NCBI GenBank assembly: GCA_964399955.1
Contig: CAYNST010000003.1
Location: forward strand, 23,215-87,214
Direction of reading: 5' to 3'
DNA: 64,000 bases
Origin: CAYNST01 sp964399955
GTDB taxonomy: Bacteria; Pseudomonadota; Gammaproteobacteria; Pseudomonadales; Cellvibrionaceae
The notes beneath the pieces were generated by a model that was given only the letters and a program-made list of their open reading frames with translations, made no database searches and was not told the DNA's origin. Shown in pieces: positions 27,093 through 38,177 of this stretch (its first letter is position 1; each line of letters starts with the position of its first letter). Both the position numbers and the translations under genes were made by a program.

Positions 27093-28379
27093 TCAGCGGG
27101 TTTCGCGGTCAATGGCACGATAGGCTATGTCTTTGCGCATGGTCATATCCTCCCAGCTGATTTCTTGCGCCAGGCGATACGCTTGTTGCTGGGCCTGCGT
27201 GACACTGTCGCCGAGGGCGGTAACGCACAGTACGCGGCCCCCGTTGGTAACCACCTGCCCATCCTGCATTGCGGTACCGGCATGGAAGACCTTGCCGGCC
27301 ATTGCCGCCGCCGCTTCCAGGCCCGTGATGGGACGACCCTTGGCGTAACCATCAGGATAGCCGCCCGCCGCCAATACCACGCCCACCGAGGGGCGCGGGT
27401 CCCACTCTATCTGGCATTGATCAAGCCGCTGATCCAGCGCGGCCTGGCAGATTTCTACCAGATCCGAGCGCATGCGCAACATGATGGGTTGGGTTTCCGG
27501 GTCGCCGAAGCGGCAGTTGTATTCAATTACCCTGGGGGTGCCGTCTTCGGCAATCATCAAACCGGCGTAAAGAAAGCCGGTGTAGGCGTTGCCCTCGGCC
27601 GCCATTCCCTCAACCGTGGGGCGAATGACTTCATCCATGATGCGCTGGTGAATCTCCGGGGTTACCACCGGTGCGGGCGAGTAGGCACCCATGCCGCCCG
27701 TGTTGGGGCCGGTGTCGCCGTCACCCACCCGCTTGTGGTCCTGGCTTGTGGCCATAGGCAGTATGTGGTGACCGTCTACCACCACAATGAAACTGGCCTC
27801 CTCGCCGGTGAGGAACTCCTCAATGACTACCCTGCAGCCGGCTTCGCCAAAGGCGTTGCCCGATAACATGTCCCTGACGGCTGCTTCGGCCTGCGCCAGG
27901 GTCTCCGCAACTATCACGCCCTTGCCCGCCGCCAGGCCGTCGGCTTTGACGACAATGGGGGCGCCCACCTGCCGCAGGTAGGCAAGGGCCGGTTCAACCT
28001 CGGTAAAGCAGGCGTAGGCCGCAGTGGGAATGTTGTTGCGCTGCAGAAAATCCTTGGTGAACGCCTTGGAACCTTCCAGTTGCGCCGCCCCCTGACTGGG
28101 GCCGAAGCACGCCAGCCCGCGGGCCTTGAAAAAGTCCACTATACCGGCCACCAAAGGTACTTCCGGGCCAACAATGGTCAGAGCCACTTGGTGACTGTCG
28201 GCAAAATCCGCCAGTGCGGCAAAGTCCAGCACATCAATGGCTACGTTTTGCAGTTTTGGCTCCAGCGCAGTGCCGGCATTGCCCGGCGCCACATACACGG
28301 TGGCCACCTGTGAATTCTGAGCGGCTTTCCAGGCAAGGGCGTGCTCGCGGCCGCCGCTGCCAATCATTAGTATGTTCAA
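27093..28379 (-). CDS. purD: Phosphoribosylamine-glycine ligase PurD
   Basis: Joins glycine to phosphoribosylamine using ATP, the second step of purine synthesis. This ATP-grasp enzyme of 428 residues shows MIGSGGREHALAWKAAQNSQ at the N-terminus, KADGLAAGKGVIVAE, EEASFIVVVDG, DHKRVGDGDTGPNTGGMG and EYNCRFGDPETQ. The start codon is TTG at 28379, with GGAG seven bases upstream, and the product begins MNILMIGSGG. It follows purH by 12 bases, the common purHD pair. Confidence 0.97.
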   Translation of the reverse strand: MNILMIGSGGREHALAWKAAQNSQVATVYVAPGNAGTALEPKLQNVAIDVLDFAALADFADSHQVALTIVGPEVPLVAGIVDFFKARGLACFGPSQGAAQLEGSKAFTKDFLQRNNIPTAAYACFTEVEPALAYLRQVGAPIVVKADGLAAGKGVIVAETLAQAEAAVRDMLSGNAFGEAGCRVVIEEFLTGEEASFIVVVDGHHILPMATSQDHKRVGDGDTGPNTGGMGAYSPAPVVTPEIHQRIMDEVIRPTVEGMAAEGNAYTGFLYAGLMIAEDGTPRVIEYNCRFGDPETQPIMLRMRSDLVEICQAALDQRLDQCQIEWDPRPSVGVVLAAGGYPDGYAKGRPITGLEAAAAMAGKVFHAGTAMQDGQVVTNGGRVLCVTALGDSVTQAQQQAYRLAQEISWEDMTMRKDIAYRAIDRETR

Positions 28380-28391
28380 GCGGGGGCTCCT

Positions 28392-29966
28392 TCAGTGGCG
28401 GAAGTGACGCATACGGGTAAAGACCATGGCCAGCCCGTGCTCGTCTGCGGCAGCAATAACTTCTTCATCACGCACGGAGCCGCCGGGCTGGATCACCGCC
28501 GTGATACCTGCCGCAGCGGCATTGTCCAGGCCATCGCGGAACGGGAAGAAGGCGTCGGAAGCCATCACGGACCCCTGCACCTTCAGCCCGGCGTGCTCGG
28601 CCTTGATTGCTGCAATCCTTGCTGAGTTGATACGGCTCATCTGGCCGGCACCCACGCCCACGGTTTGCTGGTTGCGTGCATAGACTATGGCGTTGGACTT
28701 CACCATCTTGGCAACCTTCCAGGCAAACAGCAGGTCTTGCATTTCGTCTTCCGACGGCACGCGCTTGCTGACAACTTCCAAGTCTGCGCGGCTGATCATG
28801 CCCAGATCTTTATCCTGCACCAGCAAGCCGCCGGTGACCCGTTTGAAATCCCAGGCTGCCTGCGGTGTGGCGGGCCATTGGCCACAGGTCAGCAGCCGCA
28901 CGTTGGCTTTCTGTGCAACCACTTCCAGGGCATCTTCCGCAACGCTTGGGGCAATGATGACTTCTACAAACTGCTGTTCGACGATGGCGCGGGCGGTGGC
29001 GGCGTCCAGCTCCCGGTTGAAGGCAATGATGCCGCCAAACGCCGACTCGGGGTCTGTAGCAAAGGCGTTGCGGTAGGCCGTGCCTATGTCAGCTGCCTCC
29101 GCCACGCCGCAAGGATTGGCATGCTTTACAATCACGCAGGCCGGTCGGTCAAACAGTTTGACGGTTTCCAGCGCGGCATCGGTGTCGGCGACGTTGTTGT
29201 ACGACAGCGCTTTACCCTGTTGCTGTTTGGCGGTGGCAACACTGGCCTCCTGCCAGTTCTGTTCAACGTAGAAAGCCGCCTTCTGATGCGGGTTTTCGCC
29301 GTAGCGCATATCCTGCGCCTTGATAAACTGGCTGTTGAAGGTGCGTGGGAAGGGGCCTTCCTCTGCGCCCTGAGTGCCCAGGTAGTTGGCAATGGCACCG
29401 TCGTACTGCGCGGTGTGCTCAAACGCCTGCAGCGCCAGGTCAAAGCGCGTTTCACGGCTCAGGCAACCGCCACTGGCCGTCATCTCATCCAGCACGCTTT
29501 GATAACTGTTGGCGTTGACGACAATGGCCACAAAGGCATGGTTTTTGGCGGCGGCGCGGACCATGGTTGGCCCGCCGATGTCGATGTTCTCTATGGCATC
29601 TTCCAGGCTACAGCCGGGCTTGGCCACGGTGGCCGCGAAGGGATAAAGGTTTACCACCACCATGTCGATCGGCGCTATCTGGTGCGCCTGCATCACGGCA
29701 TCGTCCATGCCGCGGCGGGCCAGAATGCCGCCATGGATCTTCGGGTGCAGGGTCTTGACGCGCCCGTCCATCATTTCCGGGAAACCTGTGTAGTCGGCAA
29801 TTTCAATGGCCGGGATACCTTGCTCAGCCAGCAGGCGATAGGTGCCGCCTGTAGAGAGAATTTCCACGCCTTGCTGGTGCAGTGCCTGGGCAAATTCGAC
29901 AATGCCGGTTTTGTCCGACACGCTGATAAGTGCGCGCTTGATCGGAGTGGGGGCAGATTGAGCCAT
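28392..29966 (-). CDS. purH: Bifunctional AICAR formyltransferase/IMP cyclohydrolase PurH
   Basis: Catalyses the last two steps of IMP synthesis. The cyclohydrolase domain (about 10-140) has [29 protein letters not shown] and [15 protein letters not shown]. The transformylase domain holds [25 protein letters not shown] and [20 protein letters not shown]. The ATG at 29966 has AGGA six bases upstream and gives the usual 524 residues; the frame runs on to 30071 without family resemblance. It is 255 bases after fis, so it may have its own promoter in addition to read-through. Confidence 0.97.
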   Translation of the reverse strand: MAQSAPTPIKRALISVSDKTGIVEFAQALHQQGVEILSTGGTYRLLAEQGIPAIEIADYTGFPEMMDGRVKTLHPKIHGGILARRGMDDAVMQAHQIAPIDMVVVNLYPFAATVAKPGCSLEDAIENIDIGGPTMVRAAAKNHAFVAIVVNANSYQSVLDEMTASGGCLSRETRFDLALQAFEHTAQYDGAIANYLGTQGAEEGPFPRTFNSQFIKAQDMRYGENPHQKAAFYVEQNWQEASVATAKQQQGKALSYNNVADTDAALETVKLFDRPACVIVKHANPCGVAEAADIGTAYRNAFATDPESAFGGIIAFNRELDAATARAIVEQQFVEVIIAPSVAEDALEVVAQKANVRLLTCGQWPATPQAAWDFKRVTGGLLVQDKDLGMISRADLEVVSKRVPSEDEMQDLLFAWKVAKMVKSNAIVYARNQQTVGVGAGQMSRINSARIAAIKAEHAGLKVQGSVMASDAFFPFRDGLDNAAAAGITAVIQPGGSVRDEEVIAAADEHGLAMVFTRMRHFRH

Positions 29967-30221
29967 GGTGCGTCCTGTGTGCTGCGAAATAGCTAAAGCC
30001 TGCCCAGCCGAGGAGCCAGCGGGCAAGGGGCTTGGAGTCAGTGGAGTTGGCGCGTGGGTCTGGTAACTCACTCAGCCTGCGCCAGGCCGCTTGGCGCAGG
30101 CACAGGCTGAACGGGGCAAATTGGCAACAGATAGCTTGCGTGGAGCCGTCAGGCCTGCGGCCCCGAGCACCGTCACAACGCCAAATCACTGGTAACGGGT
30201 TTTGACGGGCTGCGTCAGAGC

Positions 30222-30539
30222 CTATAGCAGGCCGTACTGCTTCAGTTTTTTGCGCAGGGTCCCGCGGTTCAAGCCCAAAACCTGGGCGGCTTTGGTTTGA
30301 TTGTGACGGGTATATTTCATGACCACTTCCAACAGCGGGGTTTCCACCTCTGAAAGTACCATTTCGTAAACGTCGGTGACGTCCTGACCTTCCAAGTGCT
30401 GAAAGTAATTGTTTACAGCCAGGTCAACGCTGTCGCGCAGCGAAGGGGTGGATGCGGTATTCACGGTGTCTTCCAGGCCGTTGCCGACATGCGTCAGGCT
30501 GGATGGGCTCTCTGCGATCAAGGTTTCGACGGTATTCAT
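30222..30539 (-). CDS. fis: DNA-binding protein Fis
   Basis: Nucleoid-associated DNA-bending protein of 105 residues. The C-terminal helix-turn-helix is almost invariant ([20 protein letters not shown]), and the N-terminal half is variable, as usual. Fis activates rRNA promoters and shapes growth-phase gene expression. Its ATG overlaps the dusB stop by four bases (ATGA), the translationally coupled dusB-fis pair common to gammaproteobacteria. Confidence 0.97.
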   Translation of the reverse strand: MNTVETLIAESPSSLTHVGNGLEDTVNTASTPSLRDSVDLAVNNYFQHLEGQDVTDVYEMVLSEVETPLLEVVMKYTRHNQTKAAQVLGLNRGTLRKKLKQYGLL

Positions 30540-31543
30540 GCTGCGTGGTCCTCTAGTTGGTGCAATCTGTCAAAGAATTTACCGACAACCAATCTTTGTT
30601 CTTGTAGGGTTGTCAGCGCGTTGAACTCCTGGCGCAAGGGGCCTGTCAGCCACCCCAGTGCGCTGTCAAACTGTTTTTCAAGATACCATCCCAGGTGTTT
30701 GCGAGCGATGCGCACACCTGCTGTTTCCCCATAAAAATTGCTTAGCTCCTGGAGGTGCGAAAGCAATGTATTTCTGACTTGCGGCATTGTCGGTTTGGCT
30801 TCCAGCTTGCCTGCACCCACGAAGCTGTTGATCTGACTGAACAGCCAGGGGTTACCCTGTGCGCCCCGACCAATCATAACGGCTGCGGCCCCGGTTGATT
30901 GCAGCACCCAGTGAGCTTTCTCGGCTGAGGTGATATCACCGTTGGCTATGACTGGAATGGCTACTGCTTGTACAACTTCGGTGATGGTAGCGTATTCTGC
31001 CTCACCCTTGAATCGGCAGGCGCGGGTGCGGCCGTGAACCGTGAGCGCGCGCACACCGCTGGCCTCTGCCAGACGCGCGACCAACACGGCGTTGCGGTGC
31101 TCAGGGTCCCATCCCGTGCGGATTTTGAGCGTTACCGGTGCATCCACTGCGGCAACCACCGACTCAAGAATGCGTTGGACCAGCGGTAAATCCTGAAGCA
31201 GGGCCGAGCCTGCCGCACGGTTGCACACCTTCTTGGCGGGGCAGCCCATGTTGATGTCCACCACCTGCGCGCCCTGCGCGACGGCCGCGCGAGCGGCCTC
31301 CGCCATTTGGGCGGCTTCACTGCCGGCAATCTGTGTCACGCGGGGCCCCGGTGTATCGCCGTAGGCCAGTCGGGTTCGACTTTTTTTGCTGTTCCAGAGG
31401 CGGGTGTCTGCAGTCACCATCTCGTTGACGACCATGCCTGCGCCATGGGCTGCACAAAGTTCACGAAACGGCAGGTCGGAGACGCCGGCCATAGGCGCTA
31501 GAACAGCGGGGCGCGCGATAGAGTAAGGTCCGATATGGAACAA
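30536..31543 (-). CDS. dusB: tRNA-dihydrouridine synthase DusB
   Basis: FMN enzyme that reduces uridines in tRNA. Family motifs include [40 protein letters not shown] with the catalytic cysteine, [16 protein letters not shown] and [11 protein letters not shown]. The start is most likely TTG at 31543, which gives MFHIGPYS as in other DusB proteins and has GGGG eight bases upstream; the frame is open to 31645. 335 residues. It overlaps fis by four bases and follows the DUF3426 gene after about 200 bases, which should contain the operon promoter. Confidence 0.95.
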   Translation of the reverse strand: MFHIGPYSIARPAVLAPMAGVSDLPFRELCAAHGAGMVVNEMVTADTRLWNSKKSRTRLAYGDTPGPRVTQIAGSEAAQMAEAARAAVAQGAQVVDINMGCPAKKVCNRAAGSALLQDLPLVQRILESVVAAVDAPVTLKIRTGWDPEHRNAVLVARLAEASGVRALTVHGRTRACRFKGEAEYATITEVVQAVAIPVIANGDITSAEKAHWVLQSTGAAAVMIGRGAQGNPWLFSQINSFVGAGKLEAKPTMPQVRNTLLSHLQELSNFYGETAGVRIARKHLGWYLEKQFDSALGWLTGPLRQEFNALTTLQEQRLVVGKFFDRLHQLEDHAA

Positions 31544-31740
31544 ACTGACTTCCCCAGCGATGGAGGTATTCAAAGGGTTGTGGTATTCAGCCGCTCCACC
31601 TGTTGTGGGGAGAGCTTCAAGAGGGGCGCTATCATACCCGCTCACCTAGCGTTTGGAAACGCACAAATCAGGCGGATTGGTCAATAAACGGCTTATTTGG
31701 CGCTCCCGCAGGCAAGCCAATGCGCCGCGCCCGGATGGCC

Positions 31741-32793
31741 TCAGTCGATGATGGCGATGCTGTAGCTGACCGCTGAACCGCCCGGGTCTGTCACTTCAAA
31801 GGCTATGTGAATAGGGTTGCTGACGGGCATATTGTCGCGCCCGGCGAGTTCGCCGCCCAGATAATCGGACGGAGAGAACCGATGCACCGCCACGGCCTGG
31901 TCGCGGGAGTCGCTGAAGGTCAGTTGCAGCCCGGGGAAGGGCTGCTCGAAGGTTGCATTGTTGTGGAGGATGACATCCACCAACAGCGAGCCTTTTTTGC
32001 GCGGGTGACTGCGTACCAGCAGGTTGGAGGTTTGAATCTGGCTGCGATCACGCAACTCCGGGATTTGGCAGCCAAAGACGCTGCAGGCGGCCGCATAGAA
32101 TGAACGGTAGGGTTCCACCCGGCTCAATCTTGGAAACTCCAGCCAGGCTATCTGTACCACCAGGGCCAGCAGGGCCAAAGCTGCCAGGGTTGGCCAAAGA
32201 ATGCGTCGACGCCAGGCCGGTACCTTGGGCTGCCATTCAACCTCCAGCGCTTCGGGCTCTATGGCGGCTATCATCTCTTCAAGCGACAACTGCTCGGCCT
32301 TGCTCAGGGTGGTCCTCGACTCTGCTCGGCCGCTGCTCTGGGGCCCGGGCTCCGACTGCGACGCAGGGCCGTGACCGGTGTGCTCTTCTTCCGGAACGGT
32401 GGTGAGCAGTGCGTCCAGTTCATCCAGCAACGCATCGTTACCGTGAGCGCGCTGCGGCTCGGCGGGTGCTGCGGGGGGCGGGGCTTCGTTGACGGTGACA
32501 ATCTTCCTAAACTTGACGCTGGGTTCGTCATCGTCATCTTTGAGCAACTCCAAAGCCCAGGATTCATCCTCTGGTACTTCGTCATCGTCGGTGTCCCTTT
32601 CGGGCTGGGCTACAGGCTTTTGCTCAGTATTTGCCGGGGGTTCTGGCGACTGCGCCTTTACGACATGCTCAACCGCATTGAACACATGCAGGCACGCACC
32701 GCACCGCACCCGGCCTTTAGGGGGCTTGAGCAGGGCGTCGGTAATGCGAAACGCGGTTGCGCATTTGGGGCAGCGAGTGATTATGTCTGCCAT
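31741..32793 (-). CDS. Zinc-ribbon and DUF3426 membrane protein
   Basis: A 350-residue protein with an N-terminal MJ0042-type zinc finger (ITRCPKCATAFRI, VRCGACLHVFNA; two CxxC pairs). A long acidic, proline-rich low-complexity linker (about 45-190) leads to one membrane helix (ILWPTLAALALLALVVQIAWL) and a C-terminal DUF3426 domain (SNLLVRSHPRKKGSLLVDVI) expected in the periplasm. The function is unknown. This gene is regularly found between prmA and dusB in Pseudomonas-like genomes, as it is here. Confidence 0.88.
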   Translation of the reverse strand: MADIITRCPKCATAFRITDALLKPPKGRVRCGACLHVFNAVEHVVKAQSPEPPANTEQKPVAQPERDTDDDEVPEDESWALELLKDDDDEPSVKFRKIVTVNEAPPPAAPAEPQRAHGNDALLDELDALLTTVPEEEHTGHGPASQSEPGPQSSGRAESRTTLSKAEQLSLEEMIAAIEPEALEVEWQPKVPAWRRRILWPTLAALALLALVVQIAWLEFPRLSRVEPYRSFYAAACSVFGCQIPELRDRSQIQTSNLLVRSHPRKKGSLLVDVILHNNATFEQPFPGLQLTFSDSRDQAVAVHRFSPSDYLGGELAGRDNMPVSNPIHIAFEVTDPGGSAVSYSIAIID

Positions 32794-32892
32794 TGTGAGT
32801 GGTTCCCGGTCACCGAAGAGTCAGTAAAGCTGAGGACGAAGTCTACCGACAAGCCAGTCAAGAATAAATGACCCCCGTGATCAACTGCGGTC

Positions 32893-33762
32893 TCATACGT
32901 GTTTGCGGCCAATCAGGCAGGCCCAACCCTGGTGCGTGTGCTCGGCTACAAATTCTACCTCTGCTGCATAGGCGGCCCGCACCGCGTCACATTGCTCATG
33001 GAGCAGGCCAGACAAACAAATATAGCCGCCCGTGGCCATTTTGCCGATCAGCTGTGGGGCCAGAGAGACCAGCGGGCCCGCGAGGATGTTCGCCAGTACC
33101 AAATCCGCCTGCGCATCCTCCGGCTCATCGCCCGGCAGATACACCGCAATATCGCCCAGGTGATTGCGGCGGGCGTTTTCCCGGGTGGCCAACAGGGCTT
33201 GGGGGTCGATGTCCACCCCGTAGACATGACTGGCCCCAAGTTTGGCTGCGGCAATGGCAAGAATGCCGGAGCCGCACCCATAATCCAGTACGCGCAGATC
33301 CTTGAGCGGGTGACCAGACAACCACTTCAGGCACAGAAAGGTCGTAGGGTGGGTGCCGGTACCAAAGGCCAGCCCCGGGTCCAATAACACGGTGACGGCG
33401 CCCGCATCCGGCGGCGAGAACCAACTGGGGCAAACCCACAGGTTGTTGCCACAGTGGATGGGCTGGTAGTCCTGCATCCACTCCCGCTCCCAGTCTTTGT
33501 CGTCTACCGTTTGCCACTGCCAGCGCTGGCGGTCTGCAAGAGGTAAAGACCGCTCTACCGCTGCAGTGTGGGTGTCTGCATCAAACAAAGCCACCACCTG
33601 GGTATTTTGCCACAGCGGGGTTTCGCCCAGAGCGGGCTCAAAAATGGGCTGATCTGCGCTGTCCTGCAGCGTCACCGACAGTGCACCCGCCTGCAGCAGG
33701 GCGTCTTCCAGTGCCTCCACTTGCTCGCGGGTGCAGTCTATTTGGATCTGTAACCAGGCCAT
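32893..33762 (-). CDS. prmA: Ribosomal protein L11 methyltransferase PrmA
   Basis: SAM-dependent enzyme that trimethylates several amino groups of ribosomal protein L11. The N-terminal substrate-binding domain (MAWLQIQIDCTREQVEALED) is followed by the methyltransferase fold with LDPGLAFGTGTHPTT, LDYGCGSGILAIAAAKLGA and the active-site-loop-like LVLANILAGPLVSLAP. 289 residues, normal. It lies 23 bases after accC in the aroQ-accBC-prmA series. Confidence 0.96.
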   Translation of the reverse strand: MAWLQIQIDCTREQVEALEDALLQAGALSVTLQDSADQPIFEPALGETPLWQNTQVVALFDADTHTAAVERSLPLADRQRWQWQTVDDKDWEREWMQDYQPIHCGNNLWVCPSWFSPPDAGAVTVLLDPGLAFGTGTHPTTFLCLKWLSGHPLKDLRVLDYGCGSGILAIAAAKLGASHVYGVDIDPQALLATRENARRNHLGDIAVYLPGDEPEDAQADLVLANILAGPLVSLAPQLIGKMATGGYICLSGLLHEQCDAVRAAYAAEVEFVAEHTHQGWACLIGRKHV

Positions 33763-33785
33763 GATGGTGCTCGCAAGGCAGCGTT

Positions 33786-35126
33786 TCAGAGCTGCAGTTT
33801 CTTTTCCAGATAGTGAATGTTGACGCCGCCTTTGGCGAAAGCGGCATCGCGCACCAGGTCCTGCTGCATGGGAATGTTGGTTTTGATGCCGCTGACTATC
33901 AATTCGTCCAGGGCCACCCGCATTTTGTGCAGTGCTGTGGTGCGGTCTTCGGCGTGAGTGATGACCTTGGCAATCATGGAGTCGTAGTAGGGCGGCACGC
34001 TGTAGCCTGCATACAAGTGGGAGTCAACCCGCACGCCCAAACCGCCCGGAGCATGGAAATTGTCTACCCGGCCGGGGCAGGGTAAAAACGAGCGCGGGTC
34101 TTCGGCATTGATGCGGCACTCAAAAGCGTGACCCCGAATTTGTATATCGCTTTGCTTGAACCGCAGCGGCCGGCCGGAGCACACGGCAATCTGCTCTTTG
34201 ACCAGATCCACGCCGGTTACCATTTCCGTGACCGGATGCTCCACCTGAATACGGGTATTCATTTCTATGAAATAGAAGTTGCCGTCTTCATAGAGAAATT
34301 CAAAGGTGCCAGCGCCGCGGTAGCCAATTTTAATGCAGGCGTTGACGCAGGCCTGCAAGGTTCTTTCCCGGGATTCGGGGTCGATATCCGGCGCGGGTGC
34401 CTCCTCCAGAACCTTCTGGTGCCGTCGCTGCAGTGAGCAGTCGCGGTCGCCAAGATGAATGGCGTTGCCTTGGCCATCGGACAGTATTTGTACTTCCACG
34501 TGGCGGGGGTTCTGTAGAAACTTTTCCATGTAGACCGTATCGTCACCAAACGCAGACTTGGCTTCCGATTTGGTAACCTGAATGGAATTCATCAGGGCGG
34601 ACTCGGTATGCACTACGCGCATGCCCCGACCACCGCCACCTGCGGCGGCCTTGATGATCACCGGAAAGCCTATTTCGTGGGCAATCTTCAGGCAGGTCTC
34701 GCGGTCTTCCGGCAGCGGTCCGTCCGAGCCGGGCACGGTAGGCACCCCAGCCTGCTTCATGGCGCGAATGGCCGAGACCTTGTCGCCCATCAGGCGAATC
34801 ACGTCCGGGTCTGGGCCAATAAAGGTGAAGCCGCTTTTTTGGATCTGTTCGGCGAAGTCGGCGTTCTCGGCCAAAAAGCCGTATCCCGGGTGTACCGCAA
34901 CCGAATCGGTAATCTCCATCGCGCTGATAATTGAGGGGATGTTGAGATAGCTCTGGGTTGAGGCATTGGGCCCAATGCAGATGGACTCGTCGGCCAGGCG
35001 CACGTGCATCAGATCGCGGTCGGCTTTGGAATACACCGCCACGGTTTTGATGCCCAGTTCTTTACAGGCACGCAGCACACGCAGCGCTATTTCACCGCGA
35101 TTGGCGATGAGTATCTTGTCAAACAT
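33786..35126 (-). CDS. accC: Acetyl-CoA carboxylase biotin carboxylase AccC
   Basis: ATP-grasp enzyme that carboxylates biotin on AccB, the first step of fatty-acid synthesis. Clear motifs are [73 protein letters not shown] and [16 protein letters not shown]. The ATG at 35126 has GGAG seven bases upstream and gives 446 residues; the six-codon upstream extension overlaps accB and is not needed. It follows accB by 14 bases. Confidence 0.97.
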   Translation of the reverse strand: MFDKILIANRGEIALRVLRACKELGIKTVAVYSKADRDLMHVRLADESICIGPNASTQSYLNIPSIISAMEITDSVAVHPGYGFLAENADFAEQIQKSGFTFIGPDPDVIRLMGDKVSAIRAMKQAGVPTVPGSDGPLPEDRETCLKIAHEIGFPVIIKAAAGGGGRGMRVVHTESALMNSIQVTKSEAKSAFGDDTVYMEKFLQNPRHVEVQILSDGQGNAIHLGDRDCSLQRRHQKVLEEAPAPDIDPESRERTLQACVNACIKIGYRGAGTFEFLYEDGNFYFIEMNTRIQVEHPVTEMVTGVDLVKEQIAVCSGRPLRFKQSDIQIRGHAFECRINAEDPRSFLPCPGRVDNFHAPGGLGVRVDSHLYAGYSVPPYYDSMIAKVITHAEDRTTALHKMRVALDELIVSGIKTNIPMQQDLVRDAAFAKGGVNIHYLEKKLQL

Positions 35127-35140
35127 GGCAGCGCTCCGGC

Positions 35141-35602
35141 TCAAACTATGGTGATAAGTGGCTGGTCAAATTCTACAGGCTCACCATCTTCAACCAGAAC
35201 AGACTCGATCACGCCGGCTTTGTCGGCTTCTATCTGGTTCATCATTTTCATGGCTTCCACTATGCAGATCACATCACCTACATTGACCTTTTTGCCTACT
35301 TCCACAAACGGAGTGGCACCGGGACTGGACGACCGATAAAAGGTGCCTACCATGGGAGAGCGTATGGCGTGCCCCTTGCTGGCGGCCGATTCTTCAGCTG
35401 CGGCGGCGGTTGCCGGGGCTATCGTGGGCTGGGGCGCCTGGGCCGGTGGCGGCGCCTGGAAATACGTGTGCATGGGCTGGGCGAACATGTTTTTATTGCC
35501 GCGGCTGATGCGTACAGATTCTTCACCTTCCTTGATTTCCAACTCTTCAATGTTGGATTCTTCAAGCAGTTCAATCAGCTTTTTTATTTTGCGAATGTCC
35601 AT
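35141..35602 (-). CDS. accB: Acetyl-CoA carboxylase biotin carboxyl carrier protein AccB
   Basis: Carries biotin between AccC and the carboxyltransferase. It has an N-terminal helical segment ([16 protein letters not shown]), a proline/alanine-rich linker (about 45-80) and a C-terminal biotinyl domain with the acceptor lysine in [18 protein letters not shown]. 153 residues. GAGAGG lies five bases before the ATG. It is encoded between aroQ and accC, as in Pseudomonas. Confidence 0.97.
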   Translation of the reverse strand: MDIRKIKKLIELLEESNIEELEIKEGEESVRISRGNKNMFAQPMHTYFQAPPPAQAPQPTIAPATAAAAEESAASKGHAIRSPMVGTFYRSSSPGATPFVEVGKKVNVGDVICIVEAMKMMNQIEADKAGVIESVLVEDGEPVEFDQPLITIV

Positions 35603-35639
35603 CTAGGCCTCTCATTCAGAAAACTTGGATTATTGGGTG

Positions 35640-36092
35640 TCAGGCTTGGCCCGGCTTGGCAAGGTTGCGCAGTGCAGCTTCCAGCGCCAAAAGATAGCCG
35701 TCTATACCCAATCCGCAAATCACCCCCCAGGCAATGCCCGACAGATAGGAGTGATGGCGAAAGGGTTCCCGGGCAAAAACGTTGGAAAGGTGCACTTCGA
35801 TGAAGGGGATTTTGACCCCCGCAAGAGCATCGCGCAGGGCAATGCTGGTGTGGGTAAAGGCCGCAGGATTGATCAGGATGAAATCTACCTTCTGGCGATA
35901 GGCCAGGTGGATCCGGTCCACCAGTTCGTGTTCGGCGTTACTTTGCAACACCTGAAACTGGTGGCCTTGTTCCTGGCAGCGAGCGGCAAGCATGGCATTG
36001 ATATCGTCCAGCGTCTGGGTGCCGTACAGATCGGGCTCCCGGACGCCAAGCAGATTGAGATTGGGCCCGTGCAATACCAGGATGCTAGCCAT
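35640..36092 (-). CDS. aroQ: 3-dehydroquinate dehydratase, type II
   Basis: Shikimate-pathway enzyme removing water from 3-dehydroquinate. The type II signature is complete: [19 protein letters not shown], the catalytic-loop tyrosine in this stretch, [32 protein letters not shown] and [15 protein letters not shown]. 150 residues. It heads the series aroQ-accB-accC-prmA, with dsbD downstream of the opposite end of the gap, matching the Pseudomonas dipZ-aroQ order. Confidence 0.97.
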   Translation of the reverse strand: MASILVLHGPNLNLLGVREPDLYGTQTLDDINAMLAARCQEQGHQFQVLQSNAEHELVDRIHLAYRQKVDFILINPAAFTHTSIALRDALAGVKIPFIEVHLSNVFAREPFRHHSYLSGIAWGVICGLGIDGYLLALEAALRNLAKPGQA

Positions 36093-36404
36093 AAATGAAA
36101 GTAGTCCAAATCGTCATGTACGCGGCTGCGCGCCTTGTCATCTTGGCGCTCCAGTGAAAGCCCTGCAGGCAAAGCACCAGACTTCGCCGATTTTGGGCAG
36201 CGATTTTGCCTAATTTGCCGGTCAGTGTCTATCTAAAACGGAACTTCCCTTGGTAATCGATGAAAATACCGCCCGATTCGACGAAATTAAGCGCCGCAGG
36301 CGAAGCTGTGGCTGTGACAGGAGTGAGTTACAAGGGGGGAACCAAGAAGAGTGGCCACTGTGACAAACCCGTGGCCCGCCAGACGGCGGGCGGCACGGTG
36401 GATA
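36093..36404. other. Intergenic region between dsbD and aroQ
   Basis: About 310 bases upstream of aroQ and downstream of dsbD, both minus strand. It should contain the promoter of the aroQ-accBC series, but no clear -35/-10 pair was found, and no gene is supported. Confidence 0.5.
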
Positions 36405-38177
36405 TTATTCTGCCGCTACTTGAGCACCGCTGTCGGCGGCTCGTTTGAGGGCGTCAATTACCATGCCCTGCGTGAGGAATTGTGGCAGGATCTCGGGCGA
36501 CTGGGAGGTGTCTGCAGGGTAGACCAGGTACAGCGGAACGCCGCTGCGTTCAAAGTATGCCAGCACCCGGCTGATCGCCGGGTCCTGATTGGTCCAGTCG
36601 GCTTTGACCAGCGCAACGTTGTGTTCGCTGACCGCCGCTTTGAATCCCGCCCGCGACAGGGCCACCTTCTCGTTGGCTTTGCAGGTAATGCACCAGTCTG
36701 CGGTGAAGTCAACAAATACCGGCCGCCCCTGTTCGCGCAGGTTTTGCACCAGGTTTTCCGAATAGGGTTGCCAATCGTCCAGGTTGCTGTTGAATCTCTC
36801 GCTGCCAAATGCCACAAAGGCGGCAAACGCCAGAAAACCTGCTGCGGCTGCTTGTGTTGTTCTGCGCCCGGTGGTGCCTTGCGGCAGGTTGTTGTAAAGC
36901 CAGATGGCCATGGCAATGGCAACGGCGCCGGCACAGAGGAAAAACAGCGCCACCAAACCCACCTGGCGGCCAAATACAAACAACAACCAGGCGGCCGTCA
37001 AATACATTGGAAACGCCAAAAACTCTTTGAGCTTCTCCATCCAGGCGCCTGGACGCGGCAGCATGCGGGCAAAACCGGGGCTATAGCTCAGCAGCAGGAA
37101 GGGAAGCGCCATACCCAGCCCCAGCGCTACGAAGACCAGCAGCGCGGAAACCGGGGGCTGAGTCAAGGCAAAACCCAGGGCGGGCGCCATCATGGGGCCG
37201 GTGCAGGGGCTGGCAACCACGGCGGCCAGCACGCCTGTAAAAAATGACCCGCGCAGGCCGCTGTTGGTGGTGAGCCCATGGCCAATGCCCATCAACCCGG
37301 TGCCAAAACTGACCATGCCCGAAAGGCTGAGCCCCATGACAAAAAACAAATAGGCCAGCATGGCCACAAATACCGGCGACTGAAGCTGAAACCCCCAACC
37401 CGCTGTTTGCCCTGCTGCTCGGGCCACCAGAATAAGTACGGCCACTGCCAGAAATGAGCCCACAACCCCGGCGGTGTATGCCCATCCGTGCAGATGGTGG
37501 CTTTGCTGATTGGAACTGGTGGAGGCAAAGGTCAACGCCTTCAAAGACAGCACCGGGAAAACGCAGGGCATCAGGTTCAAAAGAAACCCGCCGCCGGCCG
37601 CCAGCAGCAGCGCCACCACCAGGGTCAGACCCGTGCCAGATTGCCCGCCCGCTCCAGGCGGAGCCGCGCCTCCTGCCGCCAGCGCGCTGGCATCCGTTTC
37701 TACCGCTGTATTGAACTGGCGGTTGATATCAAAAAATTGGGTAACGGGCGCGTAGCAGAGCCCGGCGTCAGCGCACCCCTGTGAAGTCAACTTGAGTATG
37801 AATTGCTGGGGAAGCTCCTGCGCTGGCACCGTGATGCGTGTGCTGTTGTAAAAAATTTCGACTTCCGCCTGTTCGTACTCATCGTACTGAAACAGGCCGC
37901 TTTCCATGACGGCCTGCAGGTGCAATGGGTCGGACTGGGTGAGGCCCTCCACTTTGAACTTATCCTTGTAGAGGTAGTAGCCGGGTTGGATGGCCCAATC
38001 GAGCACGACAGCCTCGTCGTTGACTTTGATGTCCACCCTGTAGGCTTCCTCGACAGGTAAAAACGTCGCCCTTTGCCCCAGTACACTGTCAAGAGACCCG
38101 GCCCCCCAGCTCAACTGGCTGCTGCACAGCAAAATCCATCCAATGAACAGTGTTTTCAAGGTATTTTGACTAAACAT
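36405..38177 (-). CDS. dsbD: Thiol:disulfide interchange protein DsbD
   Basis: Membrane protein that moves electrons from cytoplasmic thioredoxin to the periplasm. A signal peptide (FIGWILLCSSQLSWGAGS) precedes the alpha domain with paired cysteines in GCADAGLCYAPV. Eight membrane helices follow with the beta-domain cysteines in LMPCVFPVLSLKAL and SPCTGPMMAPALG. The C-terminal thioredoxin-like domain has the CxxC in DWCITCKANEKVA. The ATG at 38177 (MFSQNTLKTL) gives a standard signal peptide; a start at 38216 would add 13 residues. 590 residues, normal. It diverges from the periplasmic protein/PCuAC pair. Confidence 0.96.
   Translation of the reverse strand: MFSQNTLKTLFIGWILLCSSQLSWGAGSLDSVLGQRATFLPVEEAYRVDIKVNDEAVVLDWAIQPGYYLYKDKFKVEGLTQSDPLHLQAVMESGLFQYDEYEQAEVEIFYNSTRITVPAQELPQQFILKLTSQGCADAGLCYAPVTQFFDINRQFNTAVETDASALAAGGAAPPGAGGQSGTGLTLVVALLLAAGGGFLLNLMPCVFPVLSLKALTFASTSSNQQSHHLHGWAYTAGVVGSFLAVAVLILVARAAGQTAGWGFQLQSPVFVAMLAYLFFVMGLSLSGMVSFGTGLMGIGHGLTTNSGLRGSFFTGVLAAVVASPCTGPMMAPALGFALTQPPVSALLVFVALGLGMALPFLLLSYSPGFARMLPRPGAWMEKLKEFLAFPMYLTAAWLLFVFGRQVGLVALFFLCAGAVAIAMAIWLYNNLPQGTTGRRTTQAAAAGFLAFAAFVAFGSERFNSNLDDWQPYSENLVQNLREQGRPVFVDFTADWCITCKANEKVALSRAGFKAAVSEHNVALVKADWTNQDPAISRVLAYFERSGVPLYLVYPADTSQSPEILPQFLTQGMVIDALKRAADSGAQVAAE

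Noticed and set aside
28665..29996. 443-codon plus-strand frame
   Set aside because: Antisense to purH over its whole length and without any known motif.
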